NCBI RefSeq assembly: GCF_001723685.1
Contig: NZ_MCBX01000044.1
Span: 62,001-126,000, forward strand
Reading direction: 5' to 3'
From: Candidatus Marithrix sp. Canyon 246
GTDB taxonomy: Bacteria; Pseudomonadota; Gammaproteobacteria; Beggiatoales; Beggiatoaceae
Length of the DNA: 64,000 nt
How positions within the stretch are numbered: the stretch's first letter is position 1; each line of letters opens with the position of its first letter. Below the pieces are notes generated by a model. The model did not search any database. It was given only the letters and a program-made list of their open reading frames with translations, and was not told the DNA's origin. Shown here one piece after another: positions 40,374-50,739 of this stretch. The position numbers and the translations under genes are program-made.

Positions 40374-41094
40374 TTTTGAGTTGTTCACTAATACGTCCAA
40401 AACGACGTTCACGAGATCCAAATGATTTTAATGCTTCCATAAAATTTTCTTCATTAAAATCTGGCCATAAGGTATTAGTAAAATACATTTCTGTATAAGC
40501 TAATTGCCATAATAAAAAATTACTAATTCTTTGTTCTCCGCCAGTACGGATAAATAAATCTGGTTCTGGTAAATCGTTCAAATTGATTTGAGAATTAAAA
40601 AGGTTTTCATCAATATCTTCAATTTTTAATGAACCTTGTTGTACTTTTAAAGCTAAACGTTTTGCTGTATCGGCAATATCCCAACGTCCACCATAGTTAG
40701 CTGCAATAACTAGTGTAAATTTAGTATTATCTTTTGTCAATTCTTCGGCATCAGCAATCAATCCTTGTAACTTCTCAGAAAAGGCTTCACGATTACCAAT
40801 CAGACGTAATCTAATATTATTTTTATGGAGTTTTTTTACTTCCCGTTGTAGGGCTGTCATGAATAACTTCATGAGTAAATTTACTTCTTGTGGAGGACGC
40901 TTCCAATTTTCGCTACTAAAAGCAAACAGGGTTAATACTTCCACCCCCTGCTTCATAGAATACTTAATTATTCTACGTACAGTTCCAAGACCAGCTTGAT
41001 GTCCTGCATAACGTGGTAGTAATTTTCTTTTTGCCCAACGACCATTACCATCCATGATAATGGCAATGTGGCGTGGTTGTTTGGATAATATCAT
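40366..41094 (-). CDS. uppS: Undecaprenyl diphosphate synthase
   Basis: Cis-prenyltransferase making the lipid carrier for cell-wall and polysaccharide synthesis. The 242-aa protein has the catalytic IIMDGNGRWAKRK motif, GHQAG, LFAFSSENWKRP, ANYGGRWDI and PDLFIRTGGEQRISNFLLWQ. A 57-bp gap separates it from frr upstream. Confidence 0.96.
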   Translation of the reverse strand: MILSKQPRHIAIIMDGNGRWAKRKLLPRYAGHQAGLGTVRRIIKYSMKQGVEVLTLFAFSSENWKRPPQEVNLLMKLFMTALQREVKKLHKNNIRLRLIGNREAFSEKLQGLIADAEELTKDNTKFTLVIAANYGGRWDIADTAKRLALKVQQGSLKIEDIDENLFNSQINLNDLPEPDLFIRTGGEQRISNFLLWQLAYTEMYFTNTLWPDFNEENFMEALKSFGSRERRFGRISEQLKNA

Positions 41095-41151
41095 AAAAGA
41101 TTATAAATAATTGGATTTAAAAAAATCCTAATGCAAAACTTATGCTGATAT

Positions 41152-41706
41152 TTAAAACTCCATTAATTCAGCTTCTTTATCTTTTAAGATTTGATCTACT
41201 TGCCCAACAAATGTGTTGGTTAACTTTTGAATTAACTCTTCACCATCATGTGTTTCATCTTTTGAAAGCTCCGCATCTTTGAAATCCTTATTCGCGTCAC
41301 GACGTATGTTACGAATTGCAACTCGTGTAGTTTCAGTTTCATTACGCACGATTTTAATTAAGTCACGTCGTCTTTCTTCTGTCATTGGTGGCAAAGGTAC
41401 ACGTACTAAATCTCCGACATTAGTAGGATTTAGCCCTAAATCTGAATCTCTAATAGCTTTTTCTACTATAGAAACCATACCTTTTTCAAAAGCTGTAACT
41501 CCAAGTGTGCGTGGATCTAATACATTGATATTTGCGACTTGGTTTACAGGTACATCACTACCATAATAAGGTACAAGAACATGATCAAGTAAACTGGTAT
41601 TGGCACGCCCAGTTCTAATTTTCAGTAACTCGTTTTTTAAAGCGGCTACGCTTTTTTCCATACGAGAACTAGCATCTTTTTGTATGATGTCAATCATTTC
41701 ATTCAT
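41152..41706 (-). CDS. frr: Ribosome recycling factor
   Basis: Splits post-termination ribosomes with EF-G. The 184-aa product has the three-helix and beta domain layout, with [27 protein letters not shown] and the [13 protein letters not shown]-type segment. The ATG at 41706 overlaps pyrH by 8 bp; a second in-frame ATG at 41697 starts [16 protein letters not shown], which aligns better with Escherichia coli Frr and may be the true start. Confidence 0.95.
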   Translation of the reverse strand: MNEMIDIIQKDASSRMEKSVAALKNELLKIRTGRANTSLLDHVLVPYYGSDVPVNQVANINVLDPRTLGVTAFEKGMVSIVEKAIRDSDLGLNPTNVGDLVRVPLPPMTEERRRDLIKIVRNETETTRVAIRNIRRDANKDFKDAELSKDETHDGEELIQKLTNTFVGQVDQILKDKEAELMEF

Positions 41707-42424
41707 TATTAATTAATGTTCCTTCATCTAAACCTTTAATTGCACGAACTAAGGCACCATCTTTGTTCATATTAAGTACTTGTAATGGCATGTTGTTATC
41801 TTGACATAAGACTACGGCGGTAGTATCCATCACCCCTAATCTTTGTTCTATAACTTTATTATAAGTGAGTTTTGAAAAACGTGTAGCTGTAGGATCAGTC
41901 ATTGGATCGGCACTATAAACACCATCTACTTTAGTGGCTTTAATCATTAAATTAGCCCCAATTTCGATTGCTCTTAAACTCGCAGCGGTATCAGTAGTAA
42001 AAAATGGATTACCTGTACCTGCTACAAAAATGACTAAATGTCCATTTTCTAAATGTTTAATAGCATTGCGTTGTGAATAATGTTCACAGATGTTTGACAT
42101 TTGAATAGCAGACATTACATGGGCTGTAATATTGACTTTTTTTAAGGCATCTTGTAAGGCTAAGCCATTCATTACTGTTGCTAACATACCCATAGAATCA
42201 GCAGTAACTCTATTAATACCATTCGCTGTTAAACCAACGCCGCGAAAAATATTACCTCCACCAATTACAATTCCTAATTGCACGCCTAATTTTACAATTT
42301 CGGATAAATTAGTAACTGTATGAGATAAAGTATCTGGATCAATACCAAAATTGGTATTTCCCATCAATGCTTCACCACTAAGCTTTAATAATACACGAGG
42401 ATAAGTTAAGGAAATATTAGACAT
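41699..42424 (-). CDS. pyrH: Uridylate kinase
   Basis: Phosphorylates UMP to UDP; hexameric amino-acid-kinase fold. The 241-aa protein has [36 protein letters not shown] and the uridine-site segment VDGVYSADP. The usual rpsB-tsf-pyrH-frr order holds, but an inverted pair of palindromic repeats stands between tsf and pyrH. Confidence 0.96.
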   Translation of the reverse strand: MSNISLTYPRVLLKLSGEALMGNTNFGIDPDTLSHTVTNLSEIVKLGVQLGIVIGGGNIFRGVGLTANGINRVTADSMGMLATVMNGLALQDALKKVNITAHVMSAIQMSNICEHYSQRNAIKHLENGHLVIFVAGTGNPFFTTDTAASLRAIEIGANLMIKATKVDGVYSADPMTDPTATRFSKLTYNKVIEQRLGVMDTTAVVLCQDNNMPLQVLNMNKDGALVRAIKGLDEGTLINNE

Positions 42425-42448
42425 ATATAATTAAATACTATTAATGGG

Positions 42449-42481
42449 AAACCTGACAGGTTTTTAAAACCTGTCAGGTTT
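42449..42481. terminator. Inverted pair of the AACCTGACAGGTT element between tsf and pyrH
   Basis: AAACCTGACAGGTTT (42449-42463) and AAACCTGTCAGGTTT (42467-42481) are perfect complements, giving a 15-bp stem with a TTA loop. It lies 6 bp from the tsf stop and about 25 bp before pyrH. It should reduce read-through from rpsB-tsf into pyrH-frr or protect the rpsB-tsf mRNA end. Confidence 0.8.
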
Positions 42482-42487
42482 ATTTGC

Positions 42488-43339
42488 CTATTGTTGTACT
42501 TGCTGCATTACTTCATCAGCAAAATTATCTGTTTTCTTTTCAATACCTTCACCAACTTCAAAGCGTTCAAAATGCTTAATAGTGGCATTTGAAGGTTTAA
42601 GCAAATCAGCAATGGTTTTATCAGGTTCTTTAATAAATCCTTGACCTAATAAGGTAACTTCGCCTAAAAACTTTTTAATACGCCCTACGACCATTTTTTC
42701 AATGATGTTTGCAGGCTTACCGCTGTTTGCAGCTTGAGCGGTAAATATGTCCTTTTCTTTTGCAAGTATATCAGCAGGTACTTGATCTTCAGAAATACAT
42801 AATGGACGACTAGCGGCAATATGCATAGCAACATCTTTTATTAATGCTTGTTCTGCCCCCTCGATCTCAACTAGTACACCAATTCTGCTTCCATGCAAAT
42901 AAACACCTAATTGATCTGTGTTTGCTTCCATTAAAGCAAAGCGTCTCACATTGATATTTTCACCAATTTTTGCGATCAAGTTTTTACGTGCTTCTTCAAC
43001 GCTGCTTTGTAGTGCTTCTAAGTTAGAAGGGGTATTGCGTAATACTGTATTTGCTACATCTTCACAAAATGCTTTAAAGTCATCAGCTTTGGTAACAAAA
43101 TCGGTTTCACAATTAACTTCTACCATTGCGGCATTTTTATCATTTTGTTTTATGATAACTAAACCTTCAGCAGCGATACGTCCAGCCTTTTTAGCAGCTT
43201 TGGCTTGACCAGATTTACGCATAGCTTCAATTGCAGCTTCAACATCACCAGCATTGTCAGTTAATGCTTTTTTACATTCCATCATGCCAGCGCCGGTACG
43301 CTCACGCAGCTCTTTAACTAATGCTGCTGTAATTTTCAT
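42488..43339 (-). CDS. tsf: Elongation factor Ts
   Basis: Nucleotide exchange factor for EF-Tu. The 283-aa protein has the N-terminal [20 protein letters not shown], the exchange motif [11 protein letters not shown], and the repeated core domains with [10 protein letters not shown]. It is 12 bp downstream of rpsB, the standard pairing. Confidence 0.97.
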   Translation of the reverse strand: MKITAALVKELRERTGAGMMECKKALTDNAGDVEAAIEAMRKSGQAKAAKKAGRIAAEGLVIIKQNDKNAAMVEVNCETDFVTKADDFKAFCEDVANTVLRNTPSNLEALQSSVEEARKNLIAKIGENINVRRFALMEANTDQLGVYLHGSRIGVLVEIEGAEQALIKDVAMHIAASRPLCISEDQVPADILAKEKDIFTAQAANSGKPANIIEKMVVGRIKKFLGEVTLLGQGFIKEPDKTIADLLKPSNATIKHFERFEVGEGIEKKTDNFADEVMQQVQQ

Positions 43340-43351
43340 TGTATTATCCCC

Positions 43352-44101
43352 TTATTTAGTAGTTTCTTTAGCTTCTTCAACTTCGACAAAGTCATCTTCA
43401 TCTGTTAATGCTTCTAAAGTAGATTGACGAGCATCAATCACTGAATCTGCAATACCATTAACATATAATGTGATTGCGCGAATAGCATCATCATTACCGG
43501 GGATAATATAATCAACATTTGTTGGGCGATTATTAGTATCTACTACTGCTACTATGGGAATACCTAATTTAGCCGCTTCTTTAACCGCAATTTTTTCATA
43601 GCCAACATCAATAATAAATAAAGCGTCAGGCAGACCATTCATGTCTTTAATGCCGCCTAAACTACGCTCTAATTTTTCAAGTTCACGATTAAGTGAAAGG
43701 GCTTCTTTTTTGGTTAAACGTTGTAATGTGCCATCTTCTTTTATGGTTTCTAATTCTTTAAGACGCTTGATAGATGCTTTAACAGTCTTATAATTAGTGA
43801 GCATACCACCTAACCAACGATGGTTGACATATGGCATACCACAACGTATTGCAGCTTCTTTAAGAGGTTCTTGTGCGGAACGTTTAGTTCCAACAAATAA
43901 TATTTGTGCTTTTCTAGCGGCTAACTTTCCTAAAAAATTTGCTGCATCATTATACATGGGCAGACTATGTTCGAGGTTAATAATATGAATTTTATTACGC
44001 TCTCCAAAAATATACGGAGCCATTTCTGGGTTCCAGTAACGAGTCTGGTGACCAAAATGTACCCCTGCTTCCAGCATTTTACGCATTGATATGTCTGACA
44101 T
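43352..44101 (-). CDS. rpsB: 30S ribosomal protein S2
   Basis: Small-subunit protein S2. I choose the ATG at 44101 (249 aa, [19 protein letters not shown]) because the family starts here; the in-frame TTG at 44122 would add seven residues that contain the likely GGAG ribosome site. Signatures [24 protein letters not shown] and [15 protein letters not shown] are complete; the acidic C-terminus is typical. Confidence 0.96.
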   Translation of the reverse strand: MSDISMRKMLEAGVHFGHQTRYWNPEMAPYIFGERNKIHIINLEHSLPMYNDAANFLGKLAARKAQILFVGTKRSAQEPLKEAAIRCGMPYVNHRWLGGMLTNYKTVKASIKRLKELETIKEDGTLQRLTKKEALSLNRELEKLERSLGGIKDMNGLPDALFIIDVGYEKIAVKEAAKLGIPIVAVVDTNNRPTNVDYIIPGNDDAIRAITLYVNGIADSVIDARQSTLEALTDEDDFVEVEEAKETTK

Positions 44102-44197
44102 GATTGTTATATATAACTCCAAAAATATTTTTTTGCCTTAATAAAAAAGGCGTGAATTATTGTACCATAAAAGCTTTTTTACAACAAGAGATTAATA

Positions 44198-44968
44198 ATG
44201 ACTATTTTTATAAAAACACCTGATGAAATTGAAAAAATGCGGGTAGCTGGGCGTTTAACTTCTGAAGTATTGGATATGATCACAGATTATGTGAAAGTTG
44301 GAGTTACAACTGATGAATTAGATCGTATATGCCATAATTACATTGTTAATGTGCAACAAGCGATTCCTGCACCTTTAAATTATAAGGGTTTTCCAAAATC
44401 TATTTGTACTTCTGTAAACTATCAAGTTTGTCATGGTATTCCTAGTAATAAAAAATTAAAGGATGGAGATATTATAAATATTGATGTTACTGTTATTAAG
44501 GATGGTTATCATGGTGATAGTAGTAGAATGTTTATGGTAGGTAAACCGAATGTTCGCGCTAAACGAATTATAGATATTAGTTATGAATGCTTATGGATTG
44601 GTATTAAGCAAGTAAAAGCAGGAATTTCTTTAAAAGAGATAGGGCGTGCGATTGAAAATCATGCGAAATCTAAAAAATGTTCAATAGTACATGAATATTG
44701 TGGTCATGGAATTGGTCGTGCATTTCATGAAAAACCTCAAGTTTTACATTATTATAGTGCTAAGGAAGATGATGTAATTTTACAGCCGGGCATGACTTTT
44801 ACTATTGAGCCTATGATTAATCTAGGTAAACGACATGTTAAATTATTACCTGATAAATGGACGGTTGTGACTAAAGATCATAAGTTGTCTGCACAATGGG
44901 AACATACTATTTTAGTGACAGAAAAAGGGGCTGAAGTTATGACTTTAGCCCCTTATGAAAAACAATAA
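44198..44968 (+). CDS. map: Methionine aminopeptidase, type I
   Basis: Removes the initiator methionine. The 256-aa protein begins IKTPDEIEKMRVAGRL; metal ligands are visible in NIDVTVIKDGYHGDSSRMF, EYCGHGIGRAFHE, TIEPMIN and the final QWEHTILVT. Divergent from rpsB with 96 bp between starts, as is common in proteobacteria. Its stop touches that of the convergent haem-lipoprotein gene. Confidence 0.96.
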   Translation: MTIFIKTPDEIEKMRVAGRLTSEVLDMITDYVKVGVTTDELDRICHNYIVNVQQAIPAPLNYKGFPKSICTSVNYQVCHGIPSNKKLKDGDIINIDVTVIKDGYHGDSSRMFMVGKPNVRAKRIIDISYECLWIGIKQVKAGISLKEIGRAIENHAKSKKCSIVHEYCGHGIGRAFHEKPQVLHYYSAKEDDVILQPGMTFTIEPMINLGKRHVKLLPDKWTVVTKDHKLSAQWEHTILVTEKGAEVMTLAPYEKQ

Positions 44969-45514
44969 TTATTCTTTTATGCTAAATGCACCACGTAAAT
45001 CTCCAATTTTAAAGCCTGTTGCTTTATCTTCAGGATATAATGATTTAATTTTAGCGGCTATTTCAGGGTTAATATTTGCACCATGACAAGTTAAACAGAC
45101 TGGAGCAGTAGGAATCGCCTTCATATAACGCCATTGATCTTTTACCTGTTCAATGAATTCGATAGTTTTAGGATCTTCACCTTTGGCAAGGCGTTGTTCA
45201 AATTGTTGAAGTACTTTGGTTTCCCATTCGTCAGGGGCGTTATTTGGATTGCGCGGCTTGAGACTAGTGCGAGAGATTTCAAGATTTAATTTTTTTGAAA
45301 TTTCTGCTGCAATAATTGGTGCTTTGGTATTACAAACAGCTAAAGCGGCGGTTGGACCACCTGATTGCATACCTTTAACTAGTTCTGATTTTAAGCCATG
45401 ATGTAGTTCTTTTATCGCTTTTCGATATTGTTGCTTCTTTTCTGCTGCTTGATTATCTGTTTTTGAACAAGATAATGGAGTTAAAAGAATAAGGCTGATT
45501 AAAAAATATTTCAT
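44969..45514 (-). CDS. DUF3365 (Tll0287-like) c-type haem lipoprotein
   Basis: A 181-aa exported protein with a lipobox (TPLSC near residue 16). The domain carries AALAVCNTKAP, an ISRTSLKPRNPNNAPDEWE segment and a c-type haem motif CLTCH near residue 145, followed by a C-terminal GDLRGAFSI. These are the features of the Tll0287-like/DUF3365 family, thought to bind haem in redox sensing. Stands alone; probably periplasmic, anchored to a membrane. Confidence 0.85.
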   Translation of the reverse strand: MKYFLISLILLTPLSCSKTDNQAAEKKQQYRKAIKELHHGLKSELVKGMQSGGPTAALAVCNTKAPIIAAEISKKLNLEISRTSLKPRNPNNAPDEWETKVLQQFEQRLAKGEDPKTIEFIEQVKDQWRYMKAIPTAPVCLTCHGANINPEIAAKIKSLYPEDKATGFKIGDLRGAFSIKE

Positions 45515-45587
45515 AAATTTTCACTCTATAATAAAACCCCTTTATTGGGTTGTTTTATGTTAAATTTCAAGGATTAAATACAATTTA

Positions 45588-46712
45588 ATGACAATTGACT
45601 ATACACATGTTGATAAAAAACAGTTGGCTAAGGATATTGACAATATACGCGCTACGATTGGTAAGCCTACCGAAGAAGACTTTAAACATCTGAAAAAAAT
45701 GGAATTGTGGGGCAGGCTTTGTGCCTTGTTAGGTTATGCCACCGCGTGGTTATTGCCCTTTAATCCTATATCGGCATTGCTTATAAGTATCGCCAATGTT
45801 GGTCGCTGGGCGAATGTGACTCATCCAATTTTGCATAAAGCATATGATAAAGTGCCTAACATACCCAAACGCTATACTAGCAAAAGTTTTGCCAAAGGCT
45901 GGCGGCGCATTATTGATTGGTTAGATTGGATTGATCCTAAAGCATGGGAAGTGGAACATAATAAGATGCACCATTACCATTTGGGCGAAAGAGATGATCC
46001 AGATAACATTGAACACAATATGGAATGGTTACGCACTTCTAAATTGCCGATGTGGTTACGTTATGTCATAGTTATTGTTTTTGCTGCTATCTGGAAAATT
46101 GCTTATTATGCGCCCAATACTTTGAAAATATTGGGTAATGCTGAACTCCGCAAACAAGGACAAGCAGAACATGATACTTTTATTCGTGCCGATGCTTGGA
46201 ATCCGTTTGCCAAGGATGGTTATAATTTATGGTTTAAGTTTTATTTACCTTATTTTATATTCCGCTTTATTTTTATCCCTTTGTTGTTTTTACCCTTGGG
46301 TGTAGAAGCTAGTTTGAATGTGTTATACACTTCTATTTTGGCTGAAATATTCGCTAATTTTCACTCATTTTTAGTTATCATCCCTAATCATTCTGCGGCT
46401 GATATTTATCAGTTTGATGAACCAGCAGAGAGTAAAGGCGAATTTTATTTACGCCAAATTATCGGCACTGTTAATTATAATACGGGAACAAATATAATTG
46501 ATTACTTCCACGGTTGGTTAAACTATCAAATAGAACACCATTTATTTCCGTACTTACCGCTGAGCCAATATCAAAAAATGCAACCATATGTAAAAGATAT
46601 TTGTGCAAAACATAATTTACCATACCGGCAAGAGAATGTATTTAAACGCTTATTGATGACTTTAGATTTAATGGTAGGAAAAACTAGTTTATTGCTCATT
46701 AAGAAGGCTTAG
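45588..46712 (+). CDS. Membrane fatty acid desaturase
   Basis: Di-iron desaturase of membrane lipids. The 374-aa protein has the three histidine boxes: HPILH at 79-83, HNKMHHYH at 124-131 and QIEHHLFP at 314-321, plus His259 and His268 between. Four or more hydrophobic helices lie at about 45-72, 155-180, 215-240 and 243-266. Double-bond position cannot be predicted. The start has AAGGA some distance upstream. GC looks slightly higher than in its neighbours by eye. Confidence 0.88.
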   Translation: MTIDYTHVDKKQLAKDIDNIRATIGKPTEEDFKHLKKMELWGRLCALLGYATAWLLPFNPISALLISIANVGRWANVTHPILHKAYDKVPNIPKRYTSKSFAKGWRRIIDWLDWIDPKAWEVEHNKMHHYHLGERDDPDNIEHNMEWLRTSKLPMWLRYVIVIVFAAIWKIAYYAPNTLKILGNAELRKQGQAEHDTFIRADAWNPFAKDGYNLWFKFYLPYFIFRFIFIPLLFLPLGVEASLNVLYTSILAEIFANFHSFLVIIPNHSAADIYQFDEPAESKGEFYLRQIIGTVNYNTGTNIIDYFHGWLNYQIEHHLFPYLPLSQYQKMQPYVKDICAKHNLPYRQENVFKRLLMTLDLMVGKTSLLLIKKA

Positions 46713-47097
46713 AAACTAGCCCAAATATTGAGGTTGTTTATCATCAATAACTTCTTCAGTCTCAATAGAAAAGGGTTTTGAACGGTGGACCACAAGTTTC
46801 AAAAGTTCGTTTGTTCATGGTGTTTTAGCTATATTCAATGTATTAAATAAATGATCATTGCGCTACACCTAAGTTTTTAAAATTAGATGTGGCATATCAA
46901 TGAAATCACGAAAAGTAACATTTTTCGTAACTTTAGCTATGAGCCTTGGAATTTATTCCTAGGCGGTGTCTGAGCATGTAACAATATGTTTATTTGACAT
47001 CAGATTAAGGTCACACTCAGATCAAGAGGAGATGTCATTTTTGTAACTGTCTTAAAACTTATAACTAAGTAGTTAATTATGCTATTATTTTAACTAG
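46713..47097. other. 385-bp gap without a supported gene
   Basis: I see no complete gene, tRNA or long repeat here. On the minus strand at about 46716-46814 a 30-codon open stretch reads LVVHRSKPFSIETEEVIDD and stops; it could be the 3' end of a lost gene, but it has no start signal. The desaturase and comM genes converge into this gap, and no strong terminator hairpin is visible. Confidence 0.4.
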
Positions 47098-48615
47098 TTA
47101 ATAAACAACCCTCTTCCTCTCCAAGCTTCGATAAGTAATAGCCTCTGTCAAATGTGAAGTTTGTATGTCGTCACTATCAGCTATATCTGCAATAGTTCGT
47201 GCAACTTTTAAAATTCTATACCATGCACGCGCTGATAATCCTAGTCTTTCAATCGCTGTATCTAATAATCTTTCATCTGTTGGATTTAATCTACAAATTT
47301 TATCAATTTCTTGATTAGATAATAAACTATTAGCTTTATTGCTACGTTTTACTTGGCGTTCTCTTGCCGCTATTACACGAGCGCGTACTTCTGCACTTGA
47401 TTCTCTGATCGTATCTTGACGTAATTCTGAGCGAGGTAAATTCGGTACTTCAATATGTAAATCAATTCTATCTAACATTGGACCCGAAATTCTACTTCGA
47501 TAGCGGCGCACTTTTTCTGGGCTACATTGACAACGTCCATTTGGATCTCCCAAATAACCACAAGGACATGGATTCATTGCCGCTATTAATTGAAAATTAG
47601 CTGGAAATTCAGCTTGTTGAGCCGCACGAGAGATTGTAATATGTCCTGATTCCATCGGTTCCCGTAAAACCTCTAAAACTCGCTTATTAAATTCTGGTAA
47701 TTCGTCTAAAAACAATACACCATTATGCGCTAATGATATTTCACCCGGGCGTGGATGACTACCTCCACCAACTAAAGCAACTCCAGACGCAGTATGATGT
47801 GGAGTGCGAAAAGGTCTAATTCCCCAGCGGCTTGCATCAAAGCCATTACGAGTAATTGAAACAATAGTAGCAGCCTCTAATGCCTCTGCCTCAGTCATCG
47901 GAGGTAAAATGCTAGGCAACCTACTAGCTAACATAGTTTTACCAGTTCCCGGTGGTCCTAACATTAATAAATTATGTCCACCGGCAGCCGCTACCTCTAA
48001 AGCGCGTTTGGCATGATGTTGACCACGAACTTCACCTAAATCAGCTATATGATTTGCATTTATTGCATCAGGTATTTGTTCTGTATAAGGCTGAATCTTA
48101 GTATGATCTTGTAAATGGGCACAAATTTCAAGTAAATTTTGTACCGGTAAAATTGAAACTCCGCTGACTAAATTAGCTTCCGCAGCATTTTGAGAAGGTA
48201 CTACTACTTGCCGCTGTGCGTTACGAGCTTCTAAAGCCATTGGTAAAATTCCGCGCACTGGTCGTAAATCACCATTCAAAGCTAATTCTCCAACAAATTC
48301 ATATTCTGATAATTTATCAGCATTAATTTGTCGAGACGCTGCCAAAATACCTAAAGCGATGGCAAGATCAAATCGCCCACCCTCTTTAGGTAAATCTGCT
48401 GGAGCCAGATTAATAGTAATACGCTGTAAAGGAAATTCAAATTCAGCATTCAACAAAGCACTGCGAACACGTTCTTGGCTTTCTCTAACCGCAGTTTCAG
48501 GCAAACCAACAATTAATAATTTCGGCAAACCATTAGTTAAATGAACTTCAATAGTTACAGGTTGTGCCTGAATGCCAACTTGAGCGCGACTATGAACAAT
48601 AGCTAAAGAAGACAC
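47098..48615 (-). CDS. comM: ComM/YifB-family Mg-chelatase-like AAA+ ATPase
   Basis: ComM is a hexameric helicase that extends heteroduplex DNA during natural transformation. The 505-aa protein has the N-terminal LonC-like domain, Walker [20 protein letters not shown], and the family's Cys-rich [18 protein letters not shown] segment followed by [11 protein letters not shown]. Last gene of an overlapping operon; its start shares one base with the ubiK stop. Confidence 0.92.
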   Translation of the reverse strand: MSSLAIVHSRAQVGIQAQPVTIEVHLTNGLPKLLIVGLPETAVRESQERVRSALLNAEFEFPLQRITINLAPADLPKEGGRFDLAIALGILAASRQINADKLSEYEFVGELALNGDLRPVRGILPMALEARNAQRQVVVPSQNAAEANLVSGVSILPVQNLLEICAHLQDHTKIQPYTEQIPDAINANHIADLGEVRGQHHAKRALEVAAAGGHNLLMLGPPGTGKTMLASRLPSILPPMTEAEALEAATIVSITRNGFDASRWGIRPFRTPHHTASGVALVGGGSHPRPGEISLAHNGVLFLDELPEFNKRVLEVLREPMESGHITISRAAQQAEFPANFQLIAAMNPCPCGYLGDPNGRCQCSPEKVRRYRSRISGPMLDRIDLHIEVPNLPRSELRQDTIRESSAEVRARVIAARERQVKRSNKANSLLSNQEIDKICRLNPTDERLLDTAIERLGLSARAWYRILKVARTIADIADSDDIQTSHLTEAITYRSLERKRVVY

Positions 48616-48854
48616 TATTTTGATTCTAAAGCAGCAACTTGTTGTTCAAGTTTTTCTAAACGGGCACGAGTTCTTTCTAATACCGCAGTTTGTATATCAA
48701 ATTCTTCTCTTGTTACAACATTAATTTTACGCAGCCCAGAATCTAAACCGACTCGTAAATTTTTTTCTAAATCCTTATGTAATTCAAACAAACCAGTTGG
48801 TAATGCTTGAGTTACTTGTTTAAATAAATCTTCTGGATTTGGGATATTATTCAT
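48615..48854 (-). CDS. ubiK: UbiK, ubiquinone biosynthesis accessory factor
   Basis: A 79-aa BMFP-domain protein: amphipathic N-terminal segment ([11 protein letters not shown]), then a long coiled coil ending [14 protein letters not shown]. UbiK helps the soluble Ubi complex in the late steps of ubiquinone synthesis. It is commonly next to comM in gammaproteobacteria. The start overlaps queH by 8 bp. Confidence 0.88.
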   Translation of the reverse strand: MNNIPNPEDLFKQVTQALPTGLFELHKDLEKNLRVGLDSGLRKINVVTREEFDIQTAVLERTRARLEKLEQQVAALESK

Positions 48855-49470
48855 AATATTTAACTCCTATCTTAATAGTTTCGCGCCCATTTTGTTTGCG
48901 CCATTTATTGGTATCACGTAAAGAATAAACACAGCCACAATATTCTTGTTGATAAAAATTTTCACGTTTAGAAATCTCGATCATCCGTTGTGAACCGCCT
49001 TTTTTACGCCAATTATATGTCCAATAACTTAAATCTGGATAATCTGCCGCTGCGCGAATACCACAATCATTAATTTGTGTCATATTTTTCCAACGCGAAA
49101 TTCCTAAAGAACTGGTAAATACTTTAAAATCATTCTCATAAGCATATAAAGCGGTACGCTCAAAACGCATATCAAAACAAGTTGTACAGCGTCGCCCTCG
49201 TTCAGGATCTAATTCCATCCCTTTGGTGCGTATAAACCAATTATCTTTATCATAATCAGCATCAATAAATTCTATATTATGCTGTTCAGCAAAGCGTATA
49301 TTTTCTTGTTTGCGTATTTCATATTCCTTCTCAGGATGAATATTAGGATTATAGAAAAAAATACTATAATCAATACCAGACTCTAACATAGCCTCCATCA
49401 ATTCGCCTGAACAAGGAGCGCAACAAGAATGTAATAAAACTTTATTTTCATCATTTGGTGGTTTTAACAT
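48847..49470 (-). CDS. queH: Epoxyqueuosine reductase QueH
   Basis: Reduces epoxyqueuosine in tRNA to queuosine; non-cobalamin alternative to QueG. The 207-aa protein has the conserved Cys pairs: [10 protein letters not shown] near the N-terminus, CTTCFDMR in the middle and YCGCVYS near the C-terminus, which bind an iron-sulfur cluster and metal. It overlaps the upstream sensor gene by 20 bp. Confidence 0.92.
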   Translation of the reverse strand: MLKPPNDENKVLLHSCCAPCSGELMEAMLESGIDYSIFFYNPNIHPEKEYEIRKQENIRFAEQHNIEFIDADYDKDNWFIRTKGMELDPERGRRCTTCFDMRFERTALYAYENDFKVFTSSLGISRWKNMTQINDCGIRAAADYPDLSYWTYNWRKKGGSQRMIEISKRENFYQQEYCGCVYSLRDTNKWRKQNGRETIKIGVKYYE

Positions 49471-50635
49471 GTTTTAACTCTAATGGAATTTTAATCCAAA
49501 AACAACTACCTTCACACAACACACTTTTCACTCCTATTTCTCCGCCCATATTTTCAGTCAACATTTTAGCCACTGCTAAACCCATACCCATACCCTCATG
49601 CAGGCGTGTTGATGAATTATCAAGCTGAGAAAAAACTTCAAATAAATTAGCTTTTTTTTCTGTTGGGATACCCATTCCTGTATCACTAACTTCAAATAGC
49701 ACCAATTGTCTCTCAAACTTTACATGTATTAAAATTTTACCTTTGTCAGTAAATTTAATAGCATTATCTAAAAATTTATTTAATATATTATGAATTCCTT
49801 GCTTATTACCTAGAAGCCGCATATCTAACAATGATTCATCTACCTTAGTATATATTTGTAAAGATTTGGATTTAGCAACACTAGAAAATTCATTTAATAG
49901 AGGATCTATAATTTCATGCGTTTGAAATTCAGTGATAACTTGTTTAATTTCACTTTTAAACTGTTGAGCAAAATTTAACATGTTAGTGAGAATACCGTTT
50001 AATTGTTTACTAGCTTTAATTATTGTTTTTGTATAATGTTGTTGCTCTGTTGTCAACTCAGTATCTTCTATTAAAATTTCACTCATTCCAACAACAATAT
50101 TCATTGGAGTTAAAAATTCATGACTGATTTTCCGTAGAAATTCAGTTTTTAAAATAGAAGTTTGTTGTGCTCTTTCATAAGATAATTGTAAAGCATCAAA
50201 TAACAATTTAATTTTTTTGGTTTGATTGGCAGCTTCGCATTCTAAATTTTTACGTAAATGTGCCAATTCAAGATGCGTTTCTATCCGTGCTAATAATTCT
50301 GGTTCTTGAAAAGGTTTACCAACATAATCAACACCGCCAACTTGCAAAGCTTTTACCTTACTTTCTAACTCACCTAGTGCCGACAAGAATAAAATTGGAA
50401 TACTAGATAAATTATTATTTTGTTTAAAACGCTTACAAGTTTCATAACCATCCCAACCGGGCATAATAATATCTAATAAAATAATATCAGGTGGAGATTC
50501 TTGAGCTAACTCTAAGCCACGTTTACCATTATTAGCTGAAAGCACATTAAATGAATGTTTTTTTAAAACACCCTGCAAAAAGATTAAATTAACTAAACTA
50601 TCATCAATGATCAGTACAGTTGCTTTATTTGTCAT
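49451..50635 (-). CDS. Response regulator-histidine kinase hybrid
   Basis: A 394-aa signalling protein with the receiver domain first: acidic D11-D12, phospho-acceptor Asp55 and Lys107. A short coiled coil leads to a HisKA domain with His172 in [11 protein letters not shown], then HATPase_c with the N box (LDNAIKF), DTGMGIP and [14 protein letters not shown]. No sensor or membrane domain, so it probably takes phosphate from another kinase and passes it on. First gene of the sensor-queH-ubiK-comM operon. Confidence 0.9.
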   Translation of the reverse strand: MTNKATVLIIDDSLVNLIFLQGVLKKHSFNVLSANNGKRGLELAQESPPDIILLDIIMPGWDGYETCKRFKQNNNLSSIPILFLSALGELESKVKALQVGGVDYVGKPFQEPELLARIETHLELAHLRKNLECEAANQTKKIKLLFDALQLSYERAQQTSILKTEFLRKISHEFLTPMNIVVGMSEILIEDTELTTEQQHYTKTIIKASKQLNGILTNMLNFAQQFKSEIKQVITEFQTHEIIDPLLNEFSSVAKSKSLQIYTKVDESLLDMRLLGNKQGIHNILNKFLDNAIKFTDKGKILIHVKFERQLVLFEVSDTGMGIPTEKKANLFEVFSQLDNSSTRLHEGMGMGLAVAKMLTENMGGEIGVKSVLCEGSCFWIKIPLELKHVKTTK

Positions 50636-50706
50636 AAAAATTATAGATTATAGACAAGGAAGAAATTCTGATTAATCTATCATTATAACTACATTATGAT
50701 ATATAA

Positions 50707-50735
50707 TGGAATCTTTATTTTTTATAAGGATTCCA
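50707..50735 (+). promoter_or_regulatory. Hairpin over the ribosome site of the MMPL gene
   Basis: TGGAATC (50707-50713) pairs with GATTCCA (50729-50735), and the AAGGA ribosome site before the ATG at 50740 lies at the loop-stem edge. The stem could limit ribosome access. It may also be chance in an AT-rich gap. Confidence 0.35.
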
Positions 50736-50739
50736 TAAA

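Noticed and set aside
44123-44197. GCCTT/AAGGC hairpin in the rpsB leader as a terminator or S2 autoregulatory element
   Set aside because: The stem is five pairs with A/T runs on the wrong side for a terminator, and I cannot match it to the known rpsB leader structure.
45588-46712. Fatty acid desaturase as a recent horizontal gain
   Set aside because: GC and codon use look only slightly different by eye and no mobile element flanks it; not enough to claim transfer.
46716-46814. 30-codon minus-strand stretch as a small gene
   Set aside because: No start codon with a ribosome site and no recognisable family; mentioned only as a possible remnant.
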